Of a DNA stretch of 18,786 nt, positions 6,261 to 13,020 are shown one piece after another (the first letter of the stretch is position 1; each line of letters opens with the position of its first letter). This stretch comes from Clostridiales bacterium (GTDB taxonomy: Bacteria > Bacillota > Clostridia > Oscillospirales > Oscillospiraceae): NCBI GenBank assembly GCA_004558115.1, contig SFDT01000033.1:1-18786 (forward strand). Direction: 5' to 3'. The notes beneath the pieces are model-generated. The model saw only the letters and a program-made list of their open reading frames with translations. It made no database searches and was not told where the DNA came from. The position numbers and the translations under genes were made by a program.

Positions 6261-7157
6261 ATGTACTGGAACGATCTCAGCAGCCATTTAAAGGCGGTTT
6301 ACGGCACAAAAGTGTATAAGCTCTCCCTGTCCTCCGGCTGCACCTGCCCCAACCGGGACGGGACCTTGGGCAGCCGGGGCTGCATTTTCTGTGACGGCGC
6401 CGGGACGTTCGCGGCGGCGGGGGATATCCGGCAGCAGCTGGCGGCGGCTAAGGCCCGGGTAGCGGCCAAGGCGGGACCGAATGCCCGCTACATCGCCTAT
6501 TTCCAATCCTTCACCAATACCTACGGCCCGGTGGACCGGCTGCGGCGGCTGTATACGGCGGCTCTGGAGCCGGAGGAGGTGGCGGCACTGTCCATTGCCA
6601 CCCGGCCGGACTGCCTGGGACCGGAGGTTCTGGAACTGTTGGCGGAGCTGCGGGAAAAAAAGCCCGTGTGGGTGGAGCTGGGGCTTCAGACCATCCATCC
6701 CGCCAGCGCCGCCTACATCCGCCGGGGCTATGGGCTGCCTGCGTTTGACCGGGCGGTGGCGGACCTGCGTGCCATCGGTGTGACGGTGGTGGTCCACCAG
6801 ATCCTGGGCCTCCCGGGGGAGGACCGGGAGATGATGATGGAGACTGCCCGGTACATCGGCCATTCCGGGGCGGAGGGCATCAAGTTCCATCTGCTTCACG
6901 TGCTGCGGGGCACGGACCTGGCCGTGGACTGGCAGGCGGGACGGGTGGTGCTGCCGGACCTGGAGGGCTATATCGGCTTGCTGGAGGACTGCGTCCGCAG
7001 CATTCCCCGGGAAATGGTCATTCACCGCCTCACCGGCGACGGGGCCAAGCGGGACCTGCTGGCGCCGCTGTGGAGCGGAGACAAAAAGCGGGTGCTGAAT
7101 GCCATTCATGCCGCGTTTTTGCGGGATGATGTGGAGCAGGGCAGTGCTTTTTGGTGA
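6261..7157 (+). CDS. TIGR01212-type radical SAM protein (YtqA/YhcC-like)
   Basis: A 298-residue radical SAM enzyme. The cluster-binding cysteines are C29, C41 and C44 in TCPNRDGTLGSRGCIFC, the longer C-x11-C-x2-C spacing characteristic of this family rather than the usual CxxxCxxC; C27 is an extra nearby cysteine. 'YFQSFTNTYGP' (about 79-89), 'IATRPDC' and 'WVELGLQTIHP' follow the family layout of the TIM-barrel core, and 'GLPGEDREMMMETARYI' lies in the C-terminal half. The start has AAAGGAG 6 nt upstream; a longer in-frame extension is open but runs through the promoter. The reaction is not established for the family as far as I know. A role in tRNA wobble-uridine chemistry has been suspected from association with ytqB, which is represented here by the methyltransferase at 9074-9631. 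Confidence 0.92.
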   Translation: MYWNDLSSHLKAVYGTKVYKLSLSSGCTCPNRDGTLGSRGCIFCDGAGTFAAAGDIRQQLAAAKARVAAKAGPNARYIAYFQSFTNTYGPVDRLRRLYTAALEPEEVAALSIATRPDCLGPEVLELLAELREKKPVWVELGLQTIHPASAAYIRRGYGLPAFDRAVADLRAIGVTVVVHQILGLPGEDREMMMETARYIGHSGAEGIKFHLLHVLRGTDLAVDWQAGRVVLPDLEGYIGLLEDCVRSIPREMVIHRLTGDGAKRDLLAPLWSGDKKRVLNAIHAAFLRDDVEQGSAFW

Positions 7158-7221
7158 CCTCTCGGTGGCACGGATGCCATGCCCCTTCTGCTGTTCTCCT
7201 GGTCTCGGTGAACGCTCCGGC

Positions 7222-7256
7222 GGGGACGCCTCCTTTAAGGGAGGCGTCCCCGTTTT
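7222..7256 (+). terminator. Terminator after the radical SAM gene
   Basis: A 12-bp GC-rich stem (7222-7233 with 7240-7251), loop tttaag, tail GTTTT. It lies four bases short of the deacetylase stop codon on the opposite strand, so it separates convergent units. Confidence 0.85.
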
Positions 7257-7259
7257 CAT

Positions 7260-8075
7260 CTATTGGGCGGCAGGCAGCTCATCCAGAGAGGCGAAGGTGT
7301 AGCCCATGTCCTCCCATTTGGTCAGCAGGTCATCCAGGATCTCGGCGTTGGTGCGGGAGGTGGAGTGCAGCAGCACGATAGCGCCGTTGTGGATGCGGGG
7401 CAGCAGCTTGGCATAGGCCTGCTCCGCTGTGGGCTGGTTATCCACATACCAGTCCACGTAGGCAAGGCTCCACAAAATGGTCCGGTAGCCCAGGGCTTTG
7501 GCCTGCCGCAGGTTTTCCGTGTTGTATTTTCCCTGAGGCGGGCGGTAGTACCGGGGCAGCTCCTCTCCGGTGGTCTCCTGGTACAGCGCCGCCAGGGAGT
7601 CCAGCTCCTTTTGGAAGGCCGCCTGGTCGGCGATGCTGGACATATCCGGATGGTGGTAGGTGTGGTTGCCCACGATGTGGCCCTCCGCCGCCATGCGGCG
7701 GATGATGTCCGGCGCCGTTTCGATCATATTACCCACCACGAAGAAGGCGGCGGGGGCATTGTGCTTTTTCAGCGTGTCCAGAATGGATTCCGTGTAGCCG
7801 TTTTCATAGCCGCAGTCAAAGGTCAGGTAAATGACCTTTTGGCCGGTGTCACCCAGATACCAGGTGTCGTACTGGGCCAGCTCCTCCACGGTGGCGTTAC
7901 CCACCGGCGACTGTCCCTCCACGGGAAAGGACAGCCCCCAGTTGTCAGTGGAAGCGGGGACGGCGGCGGGAGCCGAGGCGGAAAGAGAATCGTCCTGGCC
8001 GGATACCTTCCAGACCAGCAGGGCGCAGACCAGCACAAGGGCTGCCGCCCCCAGTGCGCGGGATAAGCGAAGCAT
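7260..8075 (-). CDS. pdaA: PdaA-type polysaccharide deacetylase (spore cortex)
   Basis: A 271-residue membrane-anchored carbohydrate esterase 4 protein. Residues 7-24 form one N-terminal hydrophobic segment (signal anchor), and the NWGLSF block at 45-50 is typical of the PdaA subgroup. Catalytic motifs: TFDCGYENG at 85-93, with D87 as expected base and cysteine in place of the usual second Asp (PdaA proteins commonly have Asn or another residue there), the metal pair H138/H142 in NHTYHHP, RPPQGKY at 178-184 and LLHS near 243. B. subtilis PdaA removes the N-acetyl from muramic acid to make the muramic delta-lactam of spore cortex, and the same role is likely here. The start has AAAGGAGG. The gene lies between convergent terminators and is preceded by a sigma-G-like promoter. 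Confidence 0.88.
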   Translation of the reverse strand: MLRLSRALGAAALVLVCALLVWKVSGQDDSLSASAPAAVPASTDNWGLSFPVEGQSPVGNATVEELAQYDTWYLGDTGQKVIYLTFDCGYENGYTESILDTLKKHNAPAAFFVVGNMIETAPDIIRRMAAEGHIVGNHTYHHPDMSSIADQAAFQKELDSLAALYQETTGEELPRYYRPPQGKYNTENLRQAKALGYRTILWSLAYVDWYVDNQPTAEQAYAKLLPRIHNGAIVLLHSTSRTNAEILDDLLTKWEDMGYTFASLDELPAAQ

Positions 8076-8105
8076 GGGCAGACCTCCTTTGAAAATCCTT
8101 GTGGA

Positions 8106-8135
8106 TAGGTTGGCGGCATCTGAAAAAAATATGCG
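8106..8135 (-). promoter_or_regulatory. Possible sigma-G promoter of pdaA
   Basis: On the minus strand CGCATA (8135-8130) matches the sigma-G -35 pattern TGMATA at 5 of 6, and CAACCTA (8112-8106) matches CATAMTA at 5 of 7, 17 bp apart. B. subtilis pdaA is a forespore gene, which fits. No better sigma-A promoter is visible in this gap. The match is modest. Confidence 0.45.
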
Positions 8136-8163
8136 GCGCGGCGCTTTTTTCGGAGGGGGACGC

Positions 8164-8198
8164 TTGCAATCCTGCTTTTCCTATGGCAAAATAGGAAA
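8164..8198 (+). promoter_or_regulatory. Promoter and palindromic operator of the Rrf2 gene
   Basis: TTGCAA at 8164-8169 and CAAAAT at 8187-8192 with 17 bp between form a weak promoter. A strong dyad, TTTCCTAT-N6-ATAGGAAA (8177-8198, 8-bp arms), covers the -10 region. Rrf2 proteins bind A/T-rich dyads with a CC...GG core of this kind, so autoregulation is likely. The dyad is seen directly; the binder is inferred. Confidence 0.6.
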
Positions 8199-8220
8199 TA
8201 AAAAAAGGGGGGAGCGGTGT

Positions 8221-8673
8221 ATGAGGATTTCCACAAAAGGGCGCTATGCCCTGCGGCTGATGCTGGATGTGGCCGCCAGCGGCGGGACGGGATATGTGTC
8301 GCTGAAGGATGTGGCTGCCCGGCAGGAGATCTCCGTGAAATACCTGGAGCAGATCGCCGGCAGTCTCAGCAAGGCCGGTATGCTGCGCAGCAGCCGTGGC
8401 TCCCAGGGCGGATACCAGCTGACCCGGCCGCCGGAGGCATATTCCTTAGGAGATATCCTGCGTCTGACGGAGGGGGACCTTGCGCCGGTGGCTTGCTTGG
8501 AGGGACCGGAAAATCATTGCGAACGGTGCGACGAGTGCCCCACGCTGGACTTCTGGTCCGGCCTGTACGCGGTGGTGAACGACTATATCGACCGTTTCAC
8601 GCTGGCGGACCTGCTGGCGGAGCAGCAGCGCAAGCAGCACGGCCCGGCATCCGGCAGCATTGATGAAAAATAA
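8221..8673 (+). CDS. Rrf2 family transcriptional regulator with cluster-type cysteines
   Basis: A 150-residue Rrf2/IscR-type regulator. The N-terminus MRISTKGRYALRLMLDVA is the family signature. The winged HTH follows (about 25-70), with 'ISVKYLEQIAGSLSKAGML' as recognition region and 'SRGSQGGYQLTR' as wing. C92, C100, C103 and C106 (C-x7-C-x2-C-x2-C) sit where IscR holds its Fe-S cluster, with C92 at the same position, so it probably senses Fe-S status, oxidants or sulfur. The spacing differs from IscR (C-x5-C-x5-C). GGGGGGAG lies 6 nt before the ATG. No isc/suf gene is adjacent in the window, so it probably acts in trans or on itself. CymR-like sulfur control is an alternative, but CymR lacks this cysteine set. 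Confidence 0.92.
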   Translation: MRISTKGRYALRLMLDVAASGGTGYVSLKDVAARQEISVKYLEQIAGSLSKAGMLRSSRGSQGGYQLTRPPEAYSLGDILRLTEGDLAPVACLEGPENHCERCDECPTLDFWSGLYAVVNDYIDRFTLADLLAEQQRKQHGPASGSIDEK

Positions 8674-8677
8674 TATA

Positions 8678-8709
8678 AAAGGAGAGGCGGCGTAAGCCGC
8701 CTCTCCTTT
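8678..8709. terminator. Bidirectional terminator between the Rrf2 and SASP genes
   Basis: A perfect 14-bp stem (AAAGGAGAGGCGGC at 8678-8691 with its complement at 8696-8709), loop gtaa. It ends in TTT on the plus strand and in a T-rich stretch on the minus strand, between two convergent stop codons. Confidence 0.88.
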
Positions 8710-8722
8710 GCACCAGGGAACG

Positions 8723-8920
8723 TTACAGGTTCTTCTCGTAGGACTCGATCATTTTCTTGACCATCTGGCCGCCGACAGAGCCGGCCTCACGGGAGGTCAG
8801 GTCGCCGTTGTAGCCTTCCTTCAGGTTGACGCCCACCTCGGCGGCAGCTTCCATCTTAAACTTATCCATAGCGGCGCGGGCCTCGGGAACATTGATCTTG
8901 TTGGAATTCTTGCTAGACAT
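8723..8920 (-). CDS. Alpha/beta-type small acid-soluble spore protein (SASP)
   Basis: A 65-residue spore DNA-protecting protein. Both family blocks are visible: the N-terminal helix 'ARAAMDKFKMEAAAEVGV' (14-31) with the region normally cut by the GPR germination protease, and the C-terminal 'DLTSREAGSVGGQMVKKMI' (40-58), which carries the SRxxGSVGGxMVKxM signature. The usual cleavage context E-F/I-A is E-V-G here. SASPs coat forespore DNA, shift it toward an A-like form and are degraded at germination. The start has AAAAGGAG. The promoter upstream looks sigma-G dependent, as expected. This is strong evidence that the organism makes spores. Confidence 0.93.
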   Translation of the reverse strand: MSSKNSNKINVPEARAAMDKFKMEAAAEVGVNLKEGYNGDLTSREAGSVGGQMVKKMIESYEKNL

Positions 8921-8976
8921 AATCCGTTTCTCCTTTTCATCAATCATACTTGCTGGGTCTCTGGGTATCGCGAGCA

Positions 8977-9006
8977 TAGTTTGACTCGAAAAAGAGGGAA
9001 TATGCT
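8977..9006 (-). promoter_or_regulatory. Sigma-G promoter of the SASP gene
   Basis: On the minus strand AGCATA (9006-9001) matches TGMATA at 5 of 6, and CAAACTA (8983-8977) matches CATAMTA at 6 of 7, with a 17-bp spacer. The expected start is about 50 nt before the ATG. The fit of gene and promoter class supports the call. Confidence 0.65.
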
Positions 9007-9073
9007 GTTTTTTTGTTGGAAATTTTCTCCGCAAATATGCGGCGTCAGAAAAAACCGGAAAAGGAGGGAAAAG

Positions 9074-9631
9074 ATGCAGCTGAACACACTGGGAGTGGTC
9101 CATGAATTTTTGCGGTGCCATGTGAAAGAAGGGGCGTTCTGCATCGACGCCACGGCGGGCCGGGGCCGGGACACGGCGCTGCTGTGCCGCCTGGCGGGGG
9201 AACGGGGCAGGGTACTGTCCTTCGACATTCAGCAAAGCGCGGTGGACCAGACAAAGGCCCTGCTGGAACAGGAGGGCCTTTCCGCCCAGGTGATCCTGGA
9301 CAGCCACGCCCATATGGAGCGGTATGCCCAGACTGGGACGGTCGACTGTGTAGTGTTCAATTTCGGCCGTCTGCCCGGCGGCGACCCCCATATTTTTACC
9401 CGGGCGGAGTCCTCTGTGGCAGCCATCGGGGCGGGACTGCGGCTTTTGCGGCCCGGCGGCGTCATGGCCATTGCCCTGTACTATGGAAAGGAAAACGGCT
9501 ATGAGGAACGGGATGCCGTTCTGGAGTATTTGAAGACCGTGGATGACCGGACGTACACCGTCCTTTGCTGCCAGTGGAGCAACCGGCGGGGAGAGCCGCC
9601 TTTGCCGGTTTTCATCTGGAAGGAACATTGA
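9074..9631 (+). CDS. mnmM: MnmM/YtqB-type tRNA (mnm5s2U34) methyltransferase
   Basis: A 185-residue class I SAM methyltransferase of the YtqB family (older label 'putative rRNA methylase'). Motif I is DATAGRGRDT at 25-34; 'FNFGRLPGGD' at 95-104 matches the family's FNLGYLPGGDK block, with Arg for Tyr. B. subtilis YtqB was shown to methylate 5-aminomethyl-2-thiouridine at tRNA position 34, finishing mnm5s2U, and the same step is the best guess here. AAGGAGG lies 6-7 nt before the ATG. The upstream 150 bp also hold the minus-strand SASP promoter; no convincing plus-strand promoter was found there. The gene is monocistronic, with a terminator 25 bp after the stop. Confidence 0.88.
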   Translation: MQLNTLGVVHEFLRCHVKEGAFCIDATAGRGRDTALLCRLAGERGRVLSFDIQQSAVDQTKALLEQEGLSAQVILDSHAHMERYAQTGTVDCVVFNFGRLPGGDPHIFTRAESSVAAIGAGLRLLRPGGVMAIALYYGKENGYEERDAVLEYLKTVDDRTYTVLCCQWSNRRGEPPLPVFIWKEH

Positions 9632-9655
9632 GGGACGGAGACCCTTCTGGAAAGA

Positions 9656-9700
9656 CCATGCCGGGTGCTGCTTTCGCGGCACCCGGCATGGCTGTTTTTT
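9656..9700 (+). terminator. Terminator after mnmM
   Basis: A 16-bp stem pairs 9656-9671 with 9676-9691 (one G-T pair), loop tttc, followed by CTGTTTTTT. It is one of the strongest hairpins in the window. Confidence 0.92.
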
Positions 9701-9710
9701 CAAGAAGCGG

Positions 9711-11096
9711 TCACGCCTGACCGGGGACTTTGGGAAGCTGGGCAAAACTGGCAGCCAGCTCCTCATCCGTGGGAATGTAGTCACTCATCTGGCCGTTGTG
9801 GAACTTTTCATAGGCCATCATATCAAAATAGCCGGTGCCGGTCAGGCCGAAGACGATGGTCTTCTCCTCACCGGTCTCCTTGCATTTCAGGGCCTCGTCA
9901 ATGGCCACCCGGATGGCGTGGCTGGATTCGGGAGCGGGGAGGATGCCCTCCACCCGGGCAAACTGCTCCGCTGCCTCAAACACCTTCGTCTGCTCCACGG
10001 AAACGGCTTCCATGTAGCCGTCGTGGTACAGCTGGGAGAGGATGGAGCTCATGCCGTGATACCGCAGGCCGCCGGCGTGATTGGGGGAGGGAATGAAGCC
10101 GCTGCCCAGGGTGTACATTTTGGCCAGGGGACACACCATGCCGGTGTCGCAGAAGTCGTAGGCAAACTTGCCCCGGGTGAAGCTGGGACAGGAGGCGGGC
10201 TCCACGGCGATGATGCGGTAGTCCTTCTCGCCCCGCAGCTTTTCGCCCATGAAGGGAGAGATGAGGCCGCCCAGGTTGCTGCCGCCGCCGGCGCAGCCGA
10301 TGATGATGTCGGGGACGATGCCGTACTTGTCCAGAGCCGTTTTGGTCTCCAGGCCGATGACGCTCTGATGCAGCAGCACCTGGTTCAGCACGCTGCCCAG
10401 TACGTAGCGGTAGCCGGGCTGGCTGGTGGCGGCCTCCACCGCCTCGGAAATGGCACAGCCCAGAGAGCCGGTGGTACCGGGATGCTCCGCCAGGATCTTC
10501 TTGCCGATCTCCGTTTCCATGGAGGGAGAAGGGGTGACAGAGGCACCGTAGGTCCGCATGACTTCCCGGCGGAAGGGCTTTTGCTCGTAGGAGCACTTCA
10601 CCATGTACACTTTGCAGTCCAGGCCCAGGTAGCTGCAAGCCATGGAGAGGGCAGTGCCCCACTGGCCGGCGCCGGTTTCGGTGGTGACGCCCTTGAGGCC
10701 CTGCTGCTTGGCGTAATAGGCCTGGGCGATGGCGCTGTTGAGCTTGTGGGAGCCGGAGGTGTTGTTGCCCTCAAATTTGTAATAGATCTTGGCCGGGGTC
10801 TGGAGCTTTTCCTCCAGGCAGTAGGCCCGCACCAAGGGGGAGGGACGGTACATTTTGTAAAAGTCCCGGATCTCCTGGGGAATGGGGATCTCCCGGGTGT
10901 CGTTGTCCAGCTCCTGGCGGATGAGTTCATCGCAAAATACGGGCCGCAGGTCCTCAAAGCCCATGGGTGCTCCGGTGCCGGGATTCAGCAGCGGCGCGGG
11001 CTTCACTTTCATGTCCGCCCGGACATTATACCAATTTTGGGGCATCTCATCTTCAGACAAATAAATCTTGTAAGGAATTTTTTCGGTGGTCATCAT
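9711..11096 (-). CDS. Stand-alone TrpB-like PLP enzyme (TrpB2 type)
   Basis: A 461-residue PLP-dependent enzyme of the TrpB2/TIGR01415 branch, longer than canonical TrpB by an N-terminal extension (about 1-80). The PLP lysine is K118 in NNTSGSHKLNSA, the conserved E140 and GAGQWG (142-147) follow, and GCAGGGSNLGG forms the phosphate cup. No trpA or other trp genes are in the window, as is common for TrpB2. The likely reaction is indole plus L-serine to L-tryptophan, for example from salvaged indole. The tryptophan-specific T-box directly upstream strongly supports a tryptophan role. AAAGGAG precedes ATG 11096; a second ATG follows at 11093. The frame stays open upstream but runs through the riboswitch, so that extension is not coding. 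Confidence 0.92.
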   Translation of the reverse strand: MMTTEKIPYKIYLSEDEMPQNWYNVRADMKVKPAPLLNPGTGAPMGFEDLRPVFCDELIRQELDNDTREIPIPQEIRDFYKMYRPSPLVRAYCLEEKLQTPAKIYYKFEGNNTSGSHKLNSAIAQAYYAKQQGLKGVTTETGAGQWGTALSMACSYLGLDCKVYMVKCSYEQKPFRREVMRTYGASVTPSPSMETEIGKKILAEHPGTTGSLGCAISEAVEAATSQPGYRYVLGSVLNQVLLHQSVIGLETKTALDKYGIVPDIIIGCAGGGSNLGGLISPFMGEKLRGEKDYRIIAVEPASCPSFTRGKFAYDFCDTGMVCPLAKMYTLGSGFIPSPNHAGGLRYHGMSSILSQLYHDGYMEAVSVEQTKVFEAAEQFARVEGILPAPESSHAIRVAIDEALKCKETGEEKTIVFGLTGTGYFDMMAYEKFHNGQMSDYIPTDEELAASFAQLPKVPGQA

Positions 11097-11143
11097 AGTT
11101 GCTCCTTTCGCATTCCGGGGGCCCGGCGGGGAAAGAGGCAAAG

Positions 11144-11446
11144 AAAAAAGACCTCCATCCCTCAAGGACCCATTCCAATGGTTCCTTTGGGACAAAAGTC
11201 TGAAAACTTCTGCGGTGCCACCCAAATTGACGATCACTCGTCCGCTCGGCGACGTGCCAACACACGTCTTTCCTTGGTAACGGGGGAAAAGCCCGTCGGT
11301 ACTTACTGGGGAAAAGACCCGTTCAGTCCGCCCTCCGCAGTCCATTCCGCAAAGGCCTCTCTGCCGCCATCCCACCACCGGCGGCTCTCTGAAAGAGATT
11401 CGTTCTGCCTACTCGTCTGCGTCATCGGTTTCGTTCTTTTGAACTT
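11144..11446 (-). promoter_or_regulatory. Tryptophan T-box riboswitch
   Basis: A leader of about 300 nt with T-box landmarks. Stem I has the AG-rich bulge and the distal-loop stretch with GGTGGTGGGATGG (about 11363-11385). The specifier loop reads GGAATGGACT, with the codon TGG (Trp) at 11344-11342 followed by a purine. The T-box TGGGTGGCACCGCA is at 11224-11211. The terminator pairs 11201-11189 with 11161-11149 (with several G-T pairs), has an inner AAGGA/TCCTT stem, and ends in a T run at 11149-11144. Uncharged tRNA-Trp would read TGG and open the terminator, so the TrpB-like gene is made when tryptophan is low. Confidence 0.93.
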
Positions 11447-11452
11447 GCCGCA

Positions 11453-11481
11453 AGTGTACTCTGGTAAAAATCATTTGTCAA
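11453..11481 (-). promoter_or_regulatory. Promoter of the T-box/trpB-like unit
   Basis: On the minus strand TTGACA (11481-11476) is perfect and TACACT (11458-11453) matches 4 of 6, with a 17-bp spacer. The expected start near 11446 gives the leader of the T-box. Confidence 0.8.
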
Positions 11482-11553
11482 TGGCCGGGAGGCAAATTTT
11501 GCGGATATGATAAATTTGTGGAAAAAGTATCCAAGAAAAATTGTGAACTATGG

Positions 11554-11583
11554 AAAAGCGGGAAGAAGCTGTCTTCTTCCCGC
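11554..11583 (-). terminator. Terminator of the obg gene
   Basis: A perfect 11-bp stem (GCGGGAAGAAG, 11583-11573 with 11568-11558), 4-nt loop, then TTTT on the minus strand, 9 bp after the obg stop codon. Confidence 0.9.
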
Positions 11584-11591
11584 CGGTGCGT

Positions 11592-12875
11592 TTACCGCTG
11601 ATATTCGAATTCAAAGTCATACATGGACACGGTGTCGCCGTCCTGGATGCCCCGCTCCTCCAGCTGCTGGAACAGGCCGGATTCCCGCAGGGTCCGGTCA
11701 AAGTACATCCGGCTCTCGTAGTCGGAAAAGTTGATATTGCCCATGAGGCGCTGCAGCCAGGGACCCTCCACCAGCCAGGTGCCGTCGTCGGAGCGGCGGA
11801 TGTCCAGCGGCGCGGAGGTATCCACCACCTCGGGGCGGGGCACATACTCCGGCTCATACACGGTGACGGGAGGCAGGGTGGACAGCATTTCCGCCACCTT
11901 GCCCACCAGCTGCCGGGTGCCCTGGTGGGCCGCCGCGGAGATCTCCAGCAGGGAATAGCCCTTGCCCTCCACGTGGGCACGGAGCCGTTCCAAATTCTCC
12001 GGGTCCTCCATGATGTCCACCTTGTTGGCTGCCACGATCTGGGGCCGCTCCGCCAGCTCCGGGCTGTACTGCTTCAGCTCCTCGCAGATGGCGTCGAAGT
12101 CCGCCACGGGGTCCCGGCCCTCGCTGCCGGACACATCCACCACGTGGACCAGCAGGCGGCAGCGGTCGATGTGCCGCAGGAAATCGTGGCCCAGGCCGGC
12201 GCCCTCACTGGCGCCCTCAATGATGCCGGGAATATCCGCCATGACGAAGGAGACACCCTCGTCCACCCACACCACGCCCAGGTTGGGGAACAGGGTGGTG
12301 AAGTGGTAGTTGGCGATCTTGGGCTGGGCCTTGGACACCACGCTCAAAAGGGTGGACTTGCCCACGTTGGGGAAGCCGATGAGGCCCACGTCCGCCAGCA
12401 GCTTCAGCTCCAGGATGACGTCATGGCTCTCGCCGGGCAGGCCCGCCTTGGCGAAGCGGGGCACCTGCCGGGTGGGGGTGGCGAAATGGATGTTGCCCCA
12501 GCCGCCCCGGCCGCCCTTGCACAGCACGAAAGGCTCCGGACCGCTCATGTCCTTGATGATCTCATTGGTCTCGGCGTCCCGCACCAGAGTGCCCCGGGGC
12601 ACCCGGATGACGAGGTCCGCGCCGTCTTTGCCGGATTTGCGGGCGCTCTGGCCGTCCATGCCGTTGGGGGCCACGTATTTGCGCTTGTAGCGGAAATCCA
12701 TCAAGGTGGACAGGTTGTCGTCCACCTGCAAAATGATGGAGCCGCCCCGGCCGCCGTCGCCGCCGTCGGGGCCGCCGGCCGCCACGTACTTTTCCCGGTG
12801 AAAGGCCACCACACCGTTGCCGCCGTTGCCGGCCTTTACGGTGATGCGGGCCTTGTCGATGAAAGAAGTTGCCAT
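11592..12875 (-). CDS. obg: Obg/CgtA GTPase
   Basis: A 427-residue ribosome-associated GTPase. The glycine-rich Obg fold covers 1-158 (GNGGNGVVAFHREKYV and the GGPDGGDGGRGG run at 34-45). The G domain has G1 GFPNVGKS at 167-174, the switch FTTLFPNLG, G3 DIPG and G4 NKVD. A C-terminal OCT domain fills the last 80 or so residues. Obg acts in late 50S assembly and, in Bacillus, is needed for growth and sporulation. It is often co-transcribed with rplU and rpmA; here a terminator and a separate promoter lie between them. The ATG at 12875 has GGAGGTG upstream; the frame extends 23 codons further but without a ribosome site. Confidence 0.96.
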   Translation of the reverse strand: MATSFIDKARITVKAGNGGNGVVAFHREKYVAAGGPDGGDGGRGGSIILQVDDNLSTLMDFRYKRKYVAPNGMDGQSARKSGKDGADLVIRVPRGTLVRDAETNEIIKDMSGPEPFVLCKGGRGGWGNIHFATPTRQVPRFAKAGLPGESHDVILELKLLADVGLIGFPNVGKSTLLSVVSKAQPKIANYHFTTLFPNLGVVWVDEGVSFVMADIPGIIEGASEGAGLGHDFLRHIDRCRLLVHVVDVSGSEGRDPVADFDAICEELKQYSPELAERPQIVAANKVDIMEDPENLERLRAHVEGKGYSLLEISAAAHQGTRQLVGKVAEMLSTLPPVTVYEPEYVPRPEVVDTSAPLDIRRSDDGTWLVEGPWLQRLMGNINFSDYESRMYFDRTLRESGLFQQLEERGIQDGDTVSMYDFEFEYQR

Positions 12876-12903
12876 AAGGAACACACCTCCAAAACTTTTT
12901 TCT

Positions 12904-12933
12904 AGTATACCCGTAGAGGCGCACACATCCCAA
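12904..12933 (-). promoter_or_regulatory. Promoter of obg
   Basis: On the minus strand TATACT (12909-12904) is one base off consensus; TTGGGA (12933-12928) with an 18-bp spacer is the best -35 candidate (4 of 6). It lies between the ribosomal operon terminator and the obg start. Confidence 0.6.
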
Positions 12934-12975
12934 AACACGCTCATGGCATATGCTCGGATGCGGACGCCTTACCGG

Positions 12976-13008
12976 AAAAAGAGCCCCGAACAATGCTGTT
13001 CGGGGCTC
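12976..13008 (-). terminator. Terminator of the L21-Prp-L27 operon
   Basis: A perfect 12-bp stem (GAGCCCCGAACA, 13008-12997 with 12992-12981), 4-nt loop, then TTTTT on the minus strand, 12 bp after the rpmA stop codon. Confidence 0.92.
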
Positions 13009-13020
13009 TCCAGTGACTGA

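Noticed and set aside
8981..9006. A plus-strand promoter for mnmM made of TTGACT and TATGCT
   Set aside because: The spacer is only 14 bp. The same bases fit the minus-strand sigma-G promoter of the SASP gene better.
11097..11378. An N-terminal extension of the TrpB-like protein through the upstream region
   Set aside because: The stretch is the T-box riboswitch and its terminator; the ribosome site and family start point to ATG 11096.
9543..11510. A long open frame (about 655 codons) on the plus strand opposite the TrpB-like gene
   Set aside because: It overlaps the mnmM end, a terminator, the TrpB-like gene and the T-box. Its composition is that of a shadow frame.
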